DNA of 64,000 bases from Comamonas sp. (GCA_015478895.1 JADMKK010000004.1:21875-85874); one strand, 5' to 3'. Counted from the stretch's first letter, positions 54,044-63,654 are shown. Program-made: numbers and translations. Notes: generated by a model not told the origin, from the letters alone.

Positions 54044-55291
54044 TCAAGCGTAGCTTCGGATGTCTTCGATCACTTTGCCGTCATTGGGCAGACTGCCAGG
54101 GGAAACCAGTTGAATTTCGGCGCGCAATTTGGTGATTTCGCGCACGGCCTCACCAATTTGCAGTGCCAGTCCTTCTGCGGTTTCATTGCTTTCCACCAGC
54201 AATGCCATGTGGTCACTGGCCATCTCGCCACTGACGATCAAGCGCGCTTTACCCACCTGTGGAAAGCGTTTGGCGACTTCCGATATCTGTCCTGGATGGA
54301 CAAACATTCCGCGCACTTTGGTGGTCTGGTCTGCACGCCCCATCCAGCCTTTGATTCGAATATTCGTCCGGCCTGTCGGGCATTGACCTGGTAGGACGGC
54401 AGATAAGTCACCCGTGCCAAAACGAATCAATGGATAGTCTGAATTGAAGGTGGTGACTACCAGTTCACCCACTTCGCCTTCAGGCACAGGGTCACCAGTA
54501 CCGGGACGTACGATTTCGACGATCACCCTTTCATCCAGCACCAAGCCTTCCCGTGCTGATGTTTCGTAAGCAATCAGGCCCAAATCTGCCGTGGCATAGC
54601 ATTGGTAGCCGCTGACACCGCGCGCTTGCAGCCAATCACGCAATGACGGTGGGAAAGCTTCGCCGCTGACCAGTGCCTTGCGCACACTAGGAAGGGGGGT
54701 ATTGAGCGCTTCGGCCTTTTCGAGGATCAACTTCAGAAAACTCGGCGTGCCGATATAGCCTGCTGGTAGGAGCTCTGCCATTGCTTGTACCTGCTGCTCG
54801 GTTTGGCCCGTTCCGCCGGGGAACACCGTGCACCCTACTGCATGCGCACCGGTTTCCATCATGGAACCTGCCGGAACAAAATGATAGCTAAAGCAGTTGT
54901 GAATCAGTTCCCCTGAACGAAAACCTGCTGCATAAATGGCGCGCGCCATGCGCCAGTAGTCTGGGTGTGTGCCTTCTGGCTCATAGATAGGCCCCGGACT
55001 GGCAAAAACACGTGGCATGCCCTGCCCAAAACCTTGGGTGCTAAAGCCTCCGAAGGGATTGGCTTGACGATGGGCTCGCTGGCGTTCAAGCAGTTCGTAT
55101 TTGCGCGTTACAGGCAGCTTGGCCAAGCTCGCTCTGCAGTTGACTGCAAAAGCATCTACGCCTTTCAAGATGTCTGCAAAAGCAGCAGAGGCATGCTGTG
55201 CGTGTTTAACCTGGGCAGGCAAAGCGGCCATGAGCGCAGTTTCACGAACATCAGGGGCGCGCAATTCCAGTTCGTCGTAATGCTCATGCAT
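54044..55291 (-). CDS. PaaK-like AMP-dependent acyl-CoA ligase
   Basis: 415 residues, slightly shorter than phenylacetate-CoA ligases (about 430-440). It has the phenylacetate-ligase-type blocks 'IRFGTGDLSAVLPGQCPTGR' and 'GMFVHPGQISEVAKRFPQVG', and a nucleotide-binding region 'YQCYATADLGLIAYETSARE'. It would activate a carboxylic acid, often aromatic, to its CoA thioester. It ends the liv operon, 78 bp downstream of livF. A second, FadD-like ligase is at the start of the same operon. Confidence 0.83.
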   Translation of the reverse strand: MHEHYDELELRAPDVRETALMAALPAQVKHAQHASAAFADILKGVDAFAVNCRASLAKLPVTRKYELLERQRAHRQANPFGGFSTQGFGQGMPRVFASPGPIYEPEGTHPDYWRMARAIYAAGFRSGELIHNCFSYHFVPAGSMMETGAHAVGCTVFPGGTGQTEQQVQAMAELLPAGYIGTPSFLKLILEKAEALNTPLPSVRKALVSGEAFPPSLRDWLQARGVSGYQCYATADLGLIAYETSAREGLVLDERVIVEIVRPGTGDPVPEGEVGELVVTTFNSDYPLIRFGTGDLSAVLPGQCPTGRTNIRIKGWMGRADQTTKVRGMFVHPGQISEVAKRFPQVGKARLIVSGEMASDHMALLVESNETAEGLALQIGEAVREITKLRAEIQLVSPGSLPNDGKVIEDIRSYA

Positions 55292-55369
55292 GGAGAATTC
55301 CTAAATATCAAATGTCGCAAGAGGCAGGCTTGAAACCTCTTTGTGAAAGCTGGGTGGTGGGTAGATTTT

Positions 55370-56179
55370 TTAGGCCAGCCAGCGCTTGCGCCGCTTATAG
55401 CTTTTCACGTCGCGAAAGCTCTTGCGTTCATTGCCTCCAACGCCGAGGTAAAACTCTTTCACATCTTCGTTAGTGGCCAGCTCAGAGGCGGGGCCATCCA
55501 TCACAATGCGGCCGCTTTCCATGATGTAGCCGTAGTCTGAGTACTTCAGCGCCATGTTGGTGTTTTGCTCGGCCAGCAAGAAGGTAACGTTTTCCTTGGT
55601 GTTCAAGTCTTTGACGATGTTGAACACCTCTTCGACAATCTGAGGGGCAAGACCCATCGAGGGTTCGTCAAGCAAAACGAGATTGGGGTTGCTCATGAGC
55701 GCGCGGCCAATGGCGCACATTTGCTGCTCGCCGCCAGAGGTATAAGCAGCTTGCGAGGTGCGGCGCGTTTTAAGGCGCGGGAAGTAGTTGTAAACCTTCT
55801 CCAAGTTGGCCGCAATCTCGCCCTTGTCGGTGCGCGTATAGCTGCCCGTCATCAAGTTTTCTTCGATCGTCAGGTGGGCAAAGCAATGGCGCCCTTCCAT
55901 GACTTGCACCACACCGCGCTTGACCAGATCGGCGGGTGAGAGGTTTTGAATCTGCTCGCCGCGCAACTCAATGCTGCCTTTGGTGACTTCGCCACGCTCG
56001 CCCTGGAGCAAATTGGAAATCGCTCTCAGCGTGGTGGTCTTGCCTGCACCATTTCCGCCTAGCAAGGCCACAATGCCTCTTTCGGGCACCTGCAGGGAGA
56101 CGCCTTTGAGCACCAAGATGACATGGTTGTAGATCACCTCAATACCGTTGACGCTCAGGACAATATTTTTGGGTTCCAT
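55370..56179 (-). CDS. livF: LivF-type ABC transporter ATP-binding protein
   Basis: 269 residues. Walker A 'VALLGGNGAGKTTTLRAISN', signature 'YTSGGEQQMCAIGRAL' (Thr replaces the usual Leu), Walker B 'LVLLDEPSMGLAP'. The C-terminus has an extra basic tail 'SFRDVKSYKRRKRWLA'. With LivG it energises the LivH/M pore. It is separated from livK by 145 nt with three hairpins. Confidence 0.9.
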   Translation of the reverse strand: MEPKNIVLSVNGIEVIYNHVILVLKGVSLQVPERGIVALLGGNGAGKTTTLRAISNLLQGERGEVTKGSIELRGEQIQNLSPADLVKRGVVQVMEGRHCFAHLTIEENLMTGSYTRTDKGEIAANLEKVYNYFPRLKTRRTSQAAYTSGGEQQMCAIGRALMSNPNLVLLDEPSMGLAPQIVEEVFNIVKDLNTKENVTFLLAEQNTNMALKYSDYGYIMESGRIVMDGPASELATNEDVKEFYLGVGGNERKSFRDVKSYKRRKRWLA

Positions 56180-56195
56180 TTTTCAAGTCTTTCAA

Positions 56196-56314
56196 CCAAT
56201 CGACAGTCCTGTATTACTCAGGTGTCGGCAGGACTGTCGGTTGGGCACTGCGAAACTCGGGGAGCATGTGCAGTGCCGGATCACTACCGCAACGCATGCT
56301 ATGCGGCGGTAGTG
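56196..56314 (-). other. Three consecutive hairpins between livK-like gene and livF
   Basis: Stem 1: 56196-56211 with 56229-56244 (16 bp including one G-T pair). Stem 2: GCACTGC 56245-56251 with GCAGTGC 56270-56276. Stem 3: CACTACCGC 56282-56290 with GCGGTAGTG 56306-56314. They lie at the 3' side of the binding-protein gene in the transcript, so they may stabilise it or dampen read-through into livF. Confidence 0.75.
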
Positions 56315-56324
56315 TGCCTACTGC

Positions 56325-57650
56325 TTATTTGCAGTCTGCTACAGCGCGGCGTGTGTGTTTTTTGTCTGTCAGGTACTTATCACCATGCTCTTTGATCAGA
56401 GGCTCGATGACCTTGTCGTCTGACTTGTACCACTCACTGCCCATGTTCCAGTTCTTACCGTCCCAGGTGTGAATGCGTGCCCAGGTCGAACCCATGTGGT
56501 CGTCGCAACTGGTCTTCAGCGGACGCATGATCTCTTCGAAGCCCAGTTCCTTCAGACGGGCGTCTGTCAAATTCAGGTTTTCATAGCCCCAGCGCACTTG
56601 CTCGCCAGTCATTGGCTTGCCTTTGCCGAACTTTTCTTGTGCTGTGCGGATGGCTTCGACGGTCAGCATGGAAATGATCATGCCGCGTGTGTACAGCACA
56701 GACCCCACTTCAGTGCGATCACCGGTGCCCGCTTTCTTGTCGTGTACATGCTTCAGTACTTCCTTGGCGATGGTCGTGGTGGGACCAAAGCCATTCAAAG
56801 CCAATGCTTGGTAGCCCTTGGCGCCTTCGCCCACGTCACGGACATCGGGTTCAGCACCCGCCCACCATACGCCGTAAAGCTTGTCACGCGGAAAGCCTGT
56901 GGCTTGTGCTTCTTTTAAGGCCGTGGAATTCATTACGCCCCAGCCCCATAGCAGTGCGAAATCTGGGCGGCTTTGGCGCAGTTGTAGCCAAGCGGCTTTT
57001 TGCTCTACACCGGGTGCGGTAACAGGCAGCAGTTGCAACTCGAAGCCGTGCATTTTTGCGCGTTCCTGGAGGACAGGGATCGGTTCTTTGCCGAATGGAC
57101 TGTCGTGGTACACCAGTGCAATTTTTTTGCCCTTGAGCTTGTCCATTCCGCCTACTTTTTGACCCAAGTGCTGGATCAGGATGTCAGCACCGGTCCAGTA
57201 ACTGCCCATAAAAGGGAAGTTCCAAGGAAATGCGTTACCGTCTTTGGCAATCGACAGACCGTAGCCGAGTGTGATCAGTGGAATCTTGTCGACGGGTGCT
57301 TTTTCCGTCAGAGCAAAGGTAATACCTGTCGCTTGCGGATCAAAAGCAGCTACGTTGGGTTTGCTTTTGAGACGTTCGTAGCACTCTACGCCGCGGTCGG
57401 TGGCATAGCCAGTTTCGCACTCTTCGTAGGTGATCTTGACGCCATTGATACCACCATCACGCTCGTTGATGAGCTTGAGGTAATCCTGCTTGCCGTTGGC
57501 CCATGGAATACCGTTAGGTGCATAAGCACCTGTACGGTAAGAAAGCAGAGGAATGAATTGCTCGTTGGCCTGCGCCCATGCGCTGCCGGTCATTGCAGAA
57601 AGGCCTCCAACGGCCAATGCTGCAGCGGTGGCTAGACGTGAAATTTTCAT
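56325..57650 (-). CDS. livK: Branched-chain-type ABC transporter substrate-binding protein
   Basis: 441 residues, AGGAG ribosome site. Signal peptide 'MKISRLATAAALAVGGLSAM' with cleavage near 'GSAWA'. Periplasmic-binding type 6 (LivJ/K-like) with 'DKIPLITLGYGLSIAKDGNA' and 'KKIALVYHDSPFGKEPIPVL'. It is longer than LivK (about 370), like homologues that bind aromatic or larger carboxylates. The neighbouring ligases support an organic-acid rather than an amino-acid ligand. This is inference. Confidence 0.87.
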   Translation of the reverse strand: MKISRLATAAALAVGGLSAMTGSAWAQANEQFIPLLSYRTGAYAPNGIPWANGKQDYLKLINERDGGINGVKITYEECETGYATDRGVECYERLKSKPNVAAFDPQATGITFALTEKAPVDKIPLITLGYGLSIAKDGNAFPWNFPFMGSYWTGADILIQHLGQKVGGMDKLKGKKIALVYHDSPFGKEPIPVLQERAKMHGFELQLLPVTAPGVEQKAAWLQLRQSRPDFALLWGWGVMNSTALKEAQATGFPRDKLYGVWWAGAEPDVRDVGEGAKGYQALALNGFGPTTTIAKEVLKHVHDKKAGTGDRTEVGSVLYTRGMIISMLTVEAIRTAQEKFGKGKPMTGEQVRWGYENLNLTDARLKELGFEEIMRPLKTSCDDHMGSTWARIHTWDGKNWNMGSEWYKSDDKVIEPLIKEHGDKYLTDKKHTRRAVADCK

Positions 57651-57725
57651 GGTTTGTCTCCTGGTATGGTCTAGTAGTTACACGCGAAAACTTGCGCCAA
57701 GAAGCGCATGGGGAACACAGAGGGA

Positions 57726-58802
57726 TTAGTGTGGGAAAGGCCAAACACGCATTTTTTGCTTGCCGATGGACCACAGCTTGGCCAAGCCATGGGGCTCGAC
57801 AATCAAGAACCAGACGATCAGGCCACCGAAGATGATGAACTCTGCATGGGAGACTGCTGCGGTAGAAATTTGCATGCCGAAAACACCAGCAACAGCAGGC
57901 AGCATTAGGTTCAGGAAAATGGGTAGAACCACGATGAAAGCAGCACCGAAAAAGCTACCCATGATGGAGCCGAGACCGCCGATGATCACCATGAAAAGCA
58001 GTTTGAAAGAAATGTCTACTGAGAACGCTGCAGGTTCCCAAGCACCTAGGTGAACGAAGGCCCACAAGGCGCCTGCAACACCGATAATGAAAGAGCTGAC
58101 CGCAAAAGCACTGAGCTTGGCGTACATCGGGCGAATGCCGATCACCGAAGCTGCAACGTCCATATCGCGAATGGCCATCCACTCTCTGCCAATCGCGCCG
58201 CGCACCAGATTTTTGGCCAGTACGGCAATCACCACTAATACGGCTAAGCAAAAGATGTATTTGGAGGTGGCCGAATCAATCGGAATGCCCAACACTTGCA
58301 GGTTATTAACCGATACGGAACCCGAGGGAGAGTAGTTGGTCAGCCATTTAATGCGCAAGAACATCCAGTCGCTGAAGAACTGAGCGGCCAGCGTTGCTAC
58401 GGCCAGATACAAGCCTTTGACGCGCAAGCTGGGCAGACCAAACAAAATTCCAAAAGCTGTGGCACACAGACCGCCCAAGATCAATGCAGGAATCAGCGGA
58501 AGCTCTGGCAGACGTGCCATGAAGTTGAAGGCGCCATAAGCACCGACCGCCATAAATGCGCCGGAACCCAAAGAGATCTGGCCGCAGAAACCCACCAAGA
58601 TATTTACGCCCAGCGCCGCCAACGACATGATGACCAGCGGAATCAAAATAGCGCGGTAAAAGTAGTCCGTTGCAAACATCGGGACGATCAAGAACGCCGC
58701 TGCGATGAGTAGCAAGATAGCGATTTTGTCTTGGCGAATGGTGAAGATTTGCTGATCGGCGCGGTAGCTCGTTTTGAACTGGCCGTTTTCACGATAGAAC
58801 AT
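57726..58802 (-). CDS. livM: LivM-type ABC transporter permease
   Basis: 358 residues from ATG 58802 (AAGGAG on the minus strand); the long open frame beyond that is read-through. About eight to nine membrane segments and the family pattern 'GVNILVGFCGQISLGSGAFM' and 'VSNNLQVLGIP'-like loop, 'GLGSIMGSFFGAAFIVVLPI'. Pairs with LivH to make the pore. 35 nt from livH. Confidence 0.9.
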   Translation of the reverse strand: MFYRENGQFKTSYRADQQIFTIRQDKIAILLLIAAAFLIVPMFATDYFYRAILIPLVIMSLAALGVNILVGFCGQISLGSGAFMAVGAYGAFNFMARLPELPLIPALILGGLCATAFGILFGLPSLRVKGLYLAVATLAAQFFSDWMFLRIKWLTNYSPSGSVSVNNLQVLGIPIDSATSKYIFCLAVLVVIAVLAKNLVRGAIGREWMAIRDMDVAASVIGIRPMYAKLSAFAVSSFIIGVAGALWAFVHLGAWEPAAFSVDISFKLLFMVIIGGLGSIMGSFFGAAFIVVLPIFLNLMLPAVAGVFGMQISTAAVSHAEFIIFGGLIVWFLIVEPHGLAKLWSIGKQKMRVWPFPH

Positions 58803-58837
58803 GTGTGTCTCCTTATTGTTCTGCTGGATGCAACCGG

Positions 58838-59767
58838 TCAGACACGGTCGATAATCTTCTCGCCAAACAGTCCTTGAGGCCTGAACAGCAAGAACACCAG
58901 AGCCAGCACATAGGCAAACCAGATTTCGATGCCGCCGCCCACGTAAGGGCCGAGATACACCTCCGACAACTTCTCGCCGACACCAATGATTAGTCCGCCG
59001 ATGATGGCGCCGGGTACCGAGGTCAAACCACCCAAAATGACCACAGGCAAAGCGCGCAGGGCCACGGTGGTAAGCGTGAATTGCACGCCCAGTTTGGAGC
59101 CCCAGATCATCCCGGCGACCAACGCCACCAGACCTGCTACGCACCAAACAATGACCCAAATGCGATTGAGCGGAATGCCAATCGACTGTGCGGCTTGGTG
59201 GTCATCAGCTACTGCACGCAGCGCACGACCCGTGCCGGTCTTTTGGAAGAAAATCGACAACGCAATGACTAATGTTGCCGCAATCAGGGCTGCAATTACA
59301 TCTTCTTGGTTGACCATCACACCGCCATCAAACAGGGATTCCATCAAGAAAACGGGATCTTTGGGCATACCGATGTCGATCTTGTAAATATCACTGCCAA
59401 ACAGCGTCTGGCCGACACCTTCCATGAAGTAGGTAATGCCCAGCGTGGCCATCAGCAGGGTGGCGCCTTCTTGGTTCACAAGATGGCGCAGCACCAAGCG
59501 CTCAATGACCCATGCACAAATGAACATGATGATGGCGGCGATCACGAACGCCGCAACATTGGCGAAAATTTTGCTTTCAATGCCTGTCCATTGCGGTATC
59601 CATTCCGCAAAACGTGACATTGCCAGTGCGGCAAACAGCACCATGGCGCCTTGCGCAAAGTTAAAAACGCCGGAGGCTTTGAAGATCAGTACAAAGCCCA
59701 GCGCAACCAGCGCGTAGAGCATGCCGGCCATGAGGCCGCCAATCAGAGTTTCGAGAAAAAATGCCAT
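58838..59767 (-). CDS. livH: LivH-type ABC transporter permease
   Basis: 309 residues, GGGAG ribosome site. 'YALVALGFVLIFKASGVFNF' and 'AQGAMVLFAALAMSRF' at the N-terminus and the EAA-like loop 'RALRAVADDHQAAQSIGIPL' identify LivH. Multi-pass inner-membrane pore protein. 31 nt from livG. Confidence 0.92.
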   Translation of the reverse strand: MAFFLETLIGGLMAGMLYALVALGFVLIFKASGVFNFAQGAMVLFAALAMSRFAEWIPQWTGIESKIFANVAAFVIAAIIMFICAWVIERLVLRHLVNQEGATLLMATLGITYFMEGVGQTLFGSDIYKIDIGMPKDPVFLMESLFDGGVMVNQEDVIAALIAATLVIALSIFFQKTGTGRALRAVADDHQAAQSIGIPLNRIWVIVWCVAGLVALVAGMIWGSKLGVQFTLTTVALRALPVVILGGLTSVPGAIIGGLIIGVGEKLSEVYLGPYVGGGIEIWFAYVLALVFLLFRPQGLFGEKIIDRV

Positions 59768-59798
59768 TGCTTGACTCCCGTTTTCTTGGTGCGTGCGG

Positions 59799-60584
59799 TC
59801 AGTGGCTGGTGCCCAAATAGGCCCGAATCACGTCTTCGTTGTTGCGCACTTCATCGGGTGCGCCATCACCAATCTTTTTGCCGTAGTCCAGAACCACCAC
59901 GCGGTCCGAGATGTCCATCACTACGCCCATGTCGTGTTCAATCAAAACGATGGTGGTGCCGAATTCGTCGTTCACGTCCAAGATGAAGCGGCACATGTCC
60001 TGCTTTTCTTCCACGTTCATGCCGGCCATGGGTTCGTCCAGGAGTAGTACTTGCGGCTCCATCGCCAAGGCACGGCCCAAATCCACACGCTTTTGCAAAC
60101 CGTAAGGAAGCTGACCTACGGGGGTCTTGCGAAAGGCTTGAATTTCCAGAAAGTCGATGATGTGCTCGACAAATTCGCGGTGCGCCATCTCTTCTTTTTC
60201 GGCGGGGCCAATGCGTAGGGCCTGCATCAGGATATTGCTTTTGATCTGGAGGTTGCGGCCGGTCATGATGTTGTCGATCACGCTCATGCCCTTGAACAAT
60301 GCCAGGTTCTGGAAGGTACGCGCCACACCCATTTCAGCCACCTGCCGACTGTTCATGTGGTCGAATTTTTTGCCGCGAAATGTGATGGAGCCTTCAGACG
60401 GCGTATACACCCCATTGATGCAATTCAGCATGGAGCTTTTGCCTGCCCCGTTGGGGCCGATGATGGAGCGGATTTCATGCTCACGGACATTGAATGAAAT
60501 GTCAGTCAGCGCCTTAACGCCACCAAAGCGCAGGCTGAGGTTGTGGATGTCCAAAATGACATCGCCAATCTTCTTATCTGTCAT
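59799..60584 (-). CDS. livG: LivG-type ABC transporter ATP-binding protein
   Basis: 261 residues. Walker A 'SIIGPNGAGKSSMLNCINGV', C-loop region 'LPYGLQKRVDLGRALAMEPQ' and Walker B 'LLLDEPMAGMNVEEKQDM'. The C-loop is LPYGLQ rather than LSGGQ, as is usual in LivG. 24 nt downstream of the ligase gene, the first gene of the operon. Confidence 0.92.
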   Translation of the reverse strand: MTDKKIGDVILDIHNLSLRFGGVKALTDISFNVREHEIRSIIGPNGAGKSSMLNCINGVYTPSEGSITFRGKKFDHMNSRQVAEMGVARTFQNLALFKGMSVIDNIMTGRNLQIKSNILMQALRIGPAEKEEMAHREFVEHIIDFLEIQAFRKTPVGQLPYGLQKRVDLGRALAMEPQVLLLDEPMAGMNVEEKQDMCRFILDVNDEFGTTIVLIEHDMGVVMDISDRVVVLDYGKKIGDGAPDEVRNNEDVIRAYLGTSH

Positions 60585-60608
60585 TGCAGTGCGTCTCTCA
60601 TTCTGGAA

Positions 60609-62543
60609 TCAGGCCACAGCGCGAGAGGCTGGGTACGTCTTGGCTTCAAGGATCTTGAGCGTGGCGCTGACGCTGCCGGTGCGGCCGTCCTCAAACTTCA
60701 CCTGTGTCTCAATGAACTGCTCTTGCTTGCGGCTGTACAGCGCATCAATGAGGACGCCGTATTTGTCCGCAATGAAGTTGCGGCGCACTTTGCGGGTACG
60801 CGTCAGCTCATCGTCATCAGGATCCAGTTCCTTGTGCAGCACCAAGAAACGCGCAATTTGGGTGTCAGCCATACCGACTTCGGTAGCCAGATCTGCATTG
60901 ACTTGGCCAATACATTCGGCAATCAGTTCCAGCACCGACTGTTTGGAGGCCAGATCCACGTAGCCTCCATAAGCAATGCCTTGGCGTTCGGCCCAGTTGG
61001 CGACCGCTTCGTAATCAATATTGATAAAGGCGCAGACTTGGTCACGCTGATTGCCAAAGCACACGGCCTCCTTGATCTGCGGGAAGAACTTGAGCTTGTT
61101 TTCGATGTAATTCGGTGCAAACATCGCGCCGGTGTTGGTCTTACCGACATCTTTGGCACGATCAATGATGCGCAGGTGCCCATCTGCATCCAGTACGCCC
61201 GCATCGCCGGTGTGAAAGTAGCCCTGGGCGTCAATGACTTCTGCCGTGGCGTCCGGGCGCTTGTAGTACTCCTTGAGTACCGAAACGCCCTTGACCAGCA
61301 CTTCGCCGTTGTCATCAATTTTCAGTTCAATGCCCGGCGCGGCTTGGCCCACGGTATTGAGTTTGACTTGGCCGTTCTTCTGAATACAGACATAAGCGCA
61401 GGTTTCGGTCTGGCCATACAGCTGCTTGAGGTTGATGCCAATCGAGCGGAAGAACTTGAACAGATCCGGCCCGATGGCCGCGCCAGCCGTATACGCGACC
61501 CGAATACGGGACAGACCCATAACGTTACGCAGAGGGCCGTAAATCATCAAATCGCCCAGTTTGTATTTCAGTCGATCCATCGTGCTGACAGGTTTGCCAT
61601 CCAGAATGTCAGCCCCCACACGCTTGGCCAGCGTCATGCACTTTTCATACAACCATTGTTTGCCCTTGGCGGCATCTTCCATGCGGATCGATACCGAAGT
61701 CAGCATGCCTTCAAATACGCGCGGTGGAGCAAAGTAATACGTAGGACCAATTTCGCGCAGATCGATATTGACGGTGCTCGCCGATTCCGGGCAGTTGATG
61801 GTGAAGCCCGCCACCATCCATTGCGCCAGTGAAAACAGGTGGTCACCCACCCAAGCCGGAGGCAGGTAGGAGATCACATTGTCTGAAGGGTTCAGCTTGT
61901 CCACTTCCACAGCGCCCCGTGCGGAACCCACAAAGCTGGCATGCGTTTGGCAGACGCCTTTCGGCTTACCCGTGGTGCCCGAGGTGTACAGGATGACGGA
62001 CACATCTTCTGGCTTGACGGACTGAACCATTGCATCCCAGACCCCGGGGTTGCTGAGATCCCAGCTTTGACCCAGCTTCTTGAGTTCCTCAGTACTAATC
62101 AGACCCGGCTGGTCATATTTACGCAAGCCACGTGGGTCGTCGTAAATGATGTGTTCAATGGACGGGGCTGATTCGCGCACTTCCAGCAGCTTGTCGACCT
62201 GTTCTTGGTTTTCTGCAAAAGCAAACTTTACGTCTGCGTCTTGCATGACAAAAACCATTTCTTGGGCCACCGCATCCTGGTAGAGCGGAATGGGTACGGC
62301 ACCCAAACTCTGTACTGCCACAAAGCCCATGTACAAGCTGGGACGGTTGTCACTGATGAACGCTAAATTTTGTCCTTTGGCCAAACCCAAAGCTGCCAAA
62401 CCGCAGGCCATTTGGCGGACATCCACCGCGACATCGCGCCATGTCCATGTTTGCCAGATTCCGTACTCTTTCTCGCGCAGTGCAGCTGCATCGGGCCTTT
62501 CGGCAGCGTGCTCAAGCAGCAGATGCGGAAATGTTGTCGCCAT
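60609..62543 (-). CDS. FadD-like AMP-dependent long-chain acyl-CoA synthetase
   Basis: 644 residues, GAGGA ribosome site. AMP-binding motif 'VILYTSGTTGKPKGVCQTH', then 'YFHTGDAGVLDADGHLRIID' and 'LYGQTETCAYVCIQKNG'. It resembles the FadD15-type synthetases seen next to liv-like transporters in beta-proteobacteria. First gene of the operon, divergent from the Crp/Fnr gene. It activates a carboxylate with CoA and ATP; chain length or aromatic type cannot be decided. Confidence 0.88.
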   Translation of the reverse strand: MATTFPHLLLEHAAERPDAAALREKEYGIWQTWTWRDVAVDVRQMACGLAALGLAKGQNLAFISDNRPSLYMGFVAVQSLGAVPIPLYQDAVAQEMVFVMQDADVKFAFAENQEQVDKLLEVRESAPSIEHIIYDDPRGLRKYDQPGLISTEELKKLGQSWDLSNPGVWDAMVQSVKPEDVSVILYTSGTTGKPKGVCQTHASFVGSARGAVEVDKLNPSDNVISYLPPAWVGDHLFSLAQWMVAGFTINCPESASTVNIDLREIGPTYYFAPPRVFEGMLTSVSIRMEDAAKGKQWLYEKCMTLAKRVGADILDGKPVSTMDRLKYKLGDLMIYGPLRNVMGLSRIRVAYTAGAAIGPDLFKFFRSIGINLKQLYGQTETCAYVCIQKNGQVKLNTVGQAAPGIELKIDDNGEVLVKGVSVLKEYYKRPDATAEVIDAQGYFHTGDAGVLDADGHLRIIDRAKDVGKTNTGAMFAPNYIENKLKFFPQIKEAVCFGNQRDQVCAFINIDYEAVANWAERQGIAYGGYVDLASKQSVLELIAECIGQVNADLATEVGMADTQIARFLVLHKELDPDDDELTRTRKVRRNFIADKYGVLIDALYSRKQEQFIETQVKFEDGRTGSVSATLKILEAKTYPASRAVA

Positions 62544-62733
62544 TGCAGATCCTCACAGATTCAAACTTCGAACCAACCGAAGAACACGTTGCTCAGGCAC
62601 TCGTGCTCATGGAACTGAATGAATAGTAGGGAGGGCTTTGACGTTTTCTTGTCTTTGCGCCGACATTCTCGGGAAACACCTAGTCGGGTTAGTACGCGTC
62701 TTTTGTCAGCATTTTGCGTATGTTTGTTGAGGT

Positions 62734-62747
62734 TTGATCTAAATCAG
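62734..62747. promoter_or_regulatory. FNR/CRP-type box (one mismatch)
   Basis: TTGAT-CTAA-ATCAG in the 284-bp divergent region between the FadD-like and Crp/Fnr genes, about 80 bp before the regulator's start. One base differs from TTGATNNNNATCAA. Confidence 0.55.
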
Positions 62748-62827
62748 GTTCAAAGGATAGGGCGAGTTCCGCTTGTCGTGGCAAACCCCAATGTCATAGG
62801 CTCAGGGTCTACGCGCATGCTCACTGC

Positions 62828-63568
62828 ATGAGTTCTTCCACGTCCCTCTATCAACGTCGCCGCAACGCAACCCCCGAAGAAATTGAAGCCATTCCTTGGA
62901 TTCATCTTTTGCAGCCGCATGAGCGTGAACGCGCCGTGGCGGCCATCTTGGTGACGGAAGCGTGTGCGGGAGAGTACGTCTCCGCCATTGGCAAGCCAGC
63001 GAGCTATTGGTTCGGCTTGATTGATGGCCTGCTCAAGATGAGTGCCGACCATGCCGATGGCTCAAGCATGACTTTTACGGGCGTACCGCCTGGGGGGTGG
63101 TTTGGTGAAGGCACGTGCATCAAGCGCGAAACATACCGCTACAACATTCAAGCGTTGCGCAAAAGTGTGATCGCAGGCGTGCCGCTGGAGACCTTTCAGT
63201 GGTTGCTTGACCACTCGCTGGGCTTTAACCGCTTCATCATGAATCAGCTCAACGAACGGCTGGGCCAGTTCATTGCTGCTCGAGAGATTGACCGCATGAG
63301 CAACCCCGATGTGCGCGTGGCGCGCAGCTTGTCTGCCTTGTTCAACCCGGTTTTGTATCCGGCGGTAGGCAGCGTATTGCGGATCACGCAGCAGGAGCTG
63401 GCTTACCTGGTGGGGCTATCCCGGCAGCGGGTTAACGAGGCGCTGGCAACTCTGGAGGCGCATGGCGCTATTCAAGTGGAGTACGGAGGGCTGCGGGTCA
63501 TGGATTTGCATGAGTTGCGCGAAGGGCACTTCATTTCTGCCCGGCGTCAGCCCACACAGACGGCCTAA
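62828..63568 (+). CDS. Crp/Fnr-family regulator
   Basis: 246 residues. A cyclic-nucleotide-binding-like sensor domain ('YVSAIGKPASYWFGLIDGLL', 'GGWFGEGTCIKRETYRYNIQ') is followed by a C-terminal winged HTH ('LRITQQELAYLVGLSRQRVN', then 'EALATLEAHGAIQVEYGGLR'). It does not have the N-terminal cysteine cluster of FNR, so it does not sense O2 with Fe-S by that mechanism. Its divergent position suggests it controls the liv operon. The effector is unknown. Confidence 0.82.
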   Translation: MSSSTSLYQRRRNATPEEIEAIPWIHLLQPHERERAVAAILVTEACAGEYVSAIGKPASYWFGLIDGLLKMSADHADGSSMTFTGVPPGGWFGEGTCIKRETYRYNIQALRKSVIAGVPLETFQWLLDHSLGFNRFIMNQLNERLGQFIAAREIDRMSNPDVRVARSLSALFNPVLYPAVGSVLRITQQELAYLVGLSRQRVNEALATLEAHGAIQVEYGGLRVMDLHELREGHFISARRQPTQTA

Positions 63569-63654
63569 ATCGGCTTGAAATACAGGGCATAGGCGAGTAA
63601 GGAGCAAGGCTGTACAAGCGGCGGGACAATATAGGACTAACTCCAAGCGCCAAC

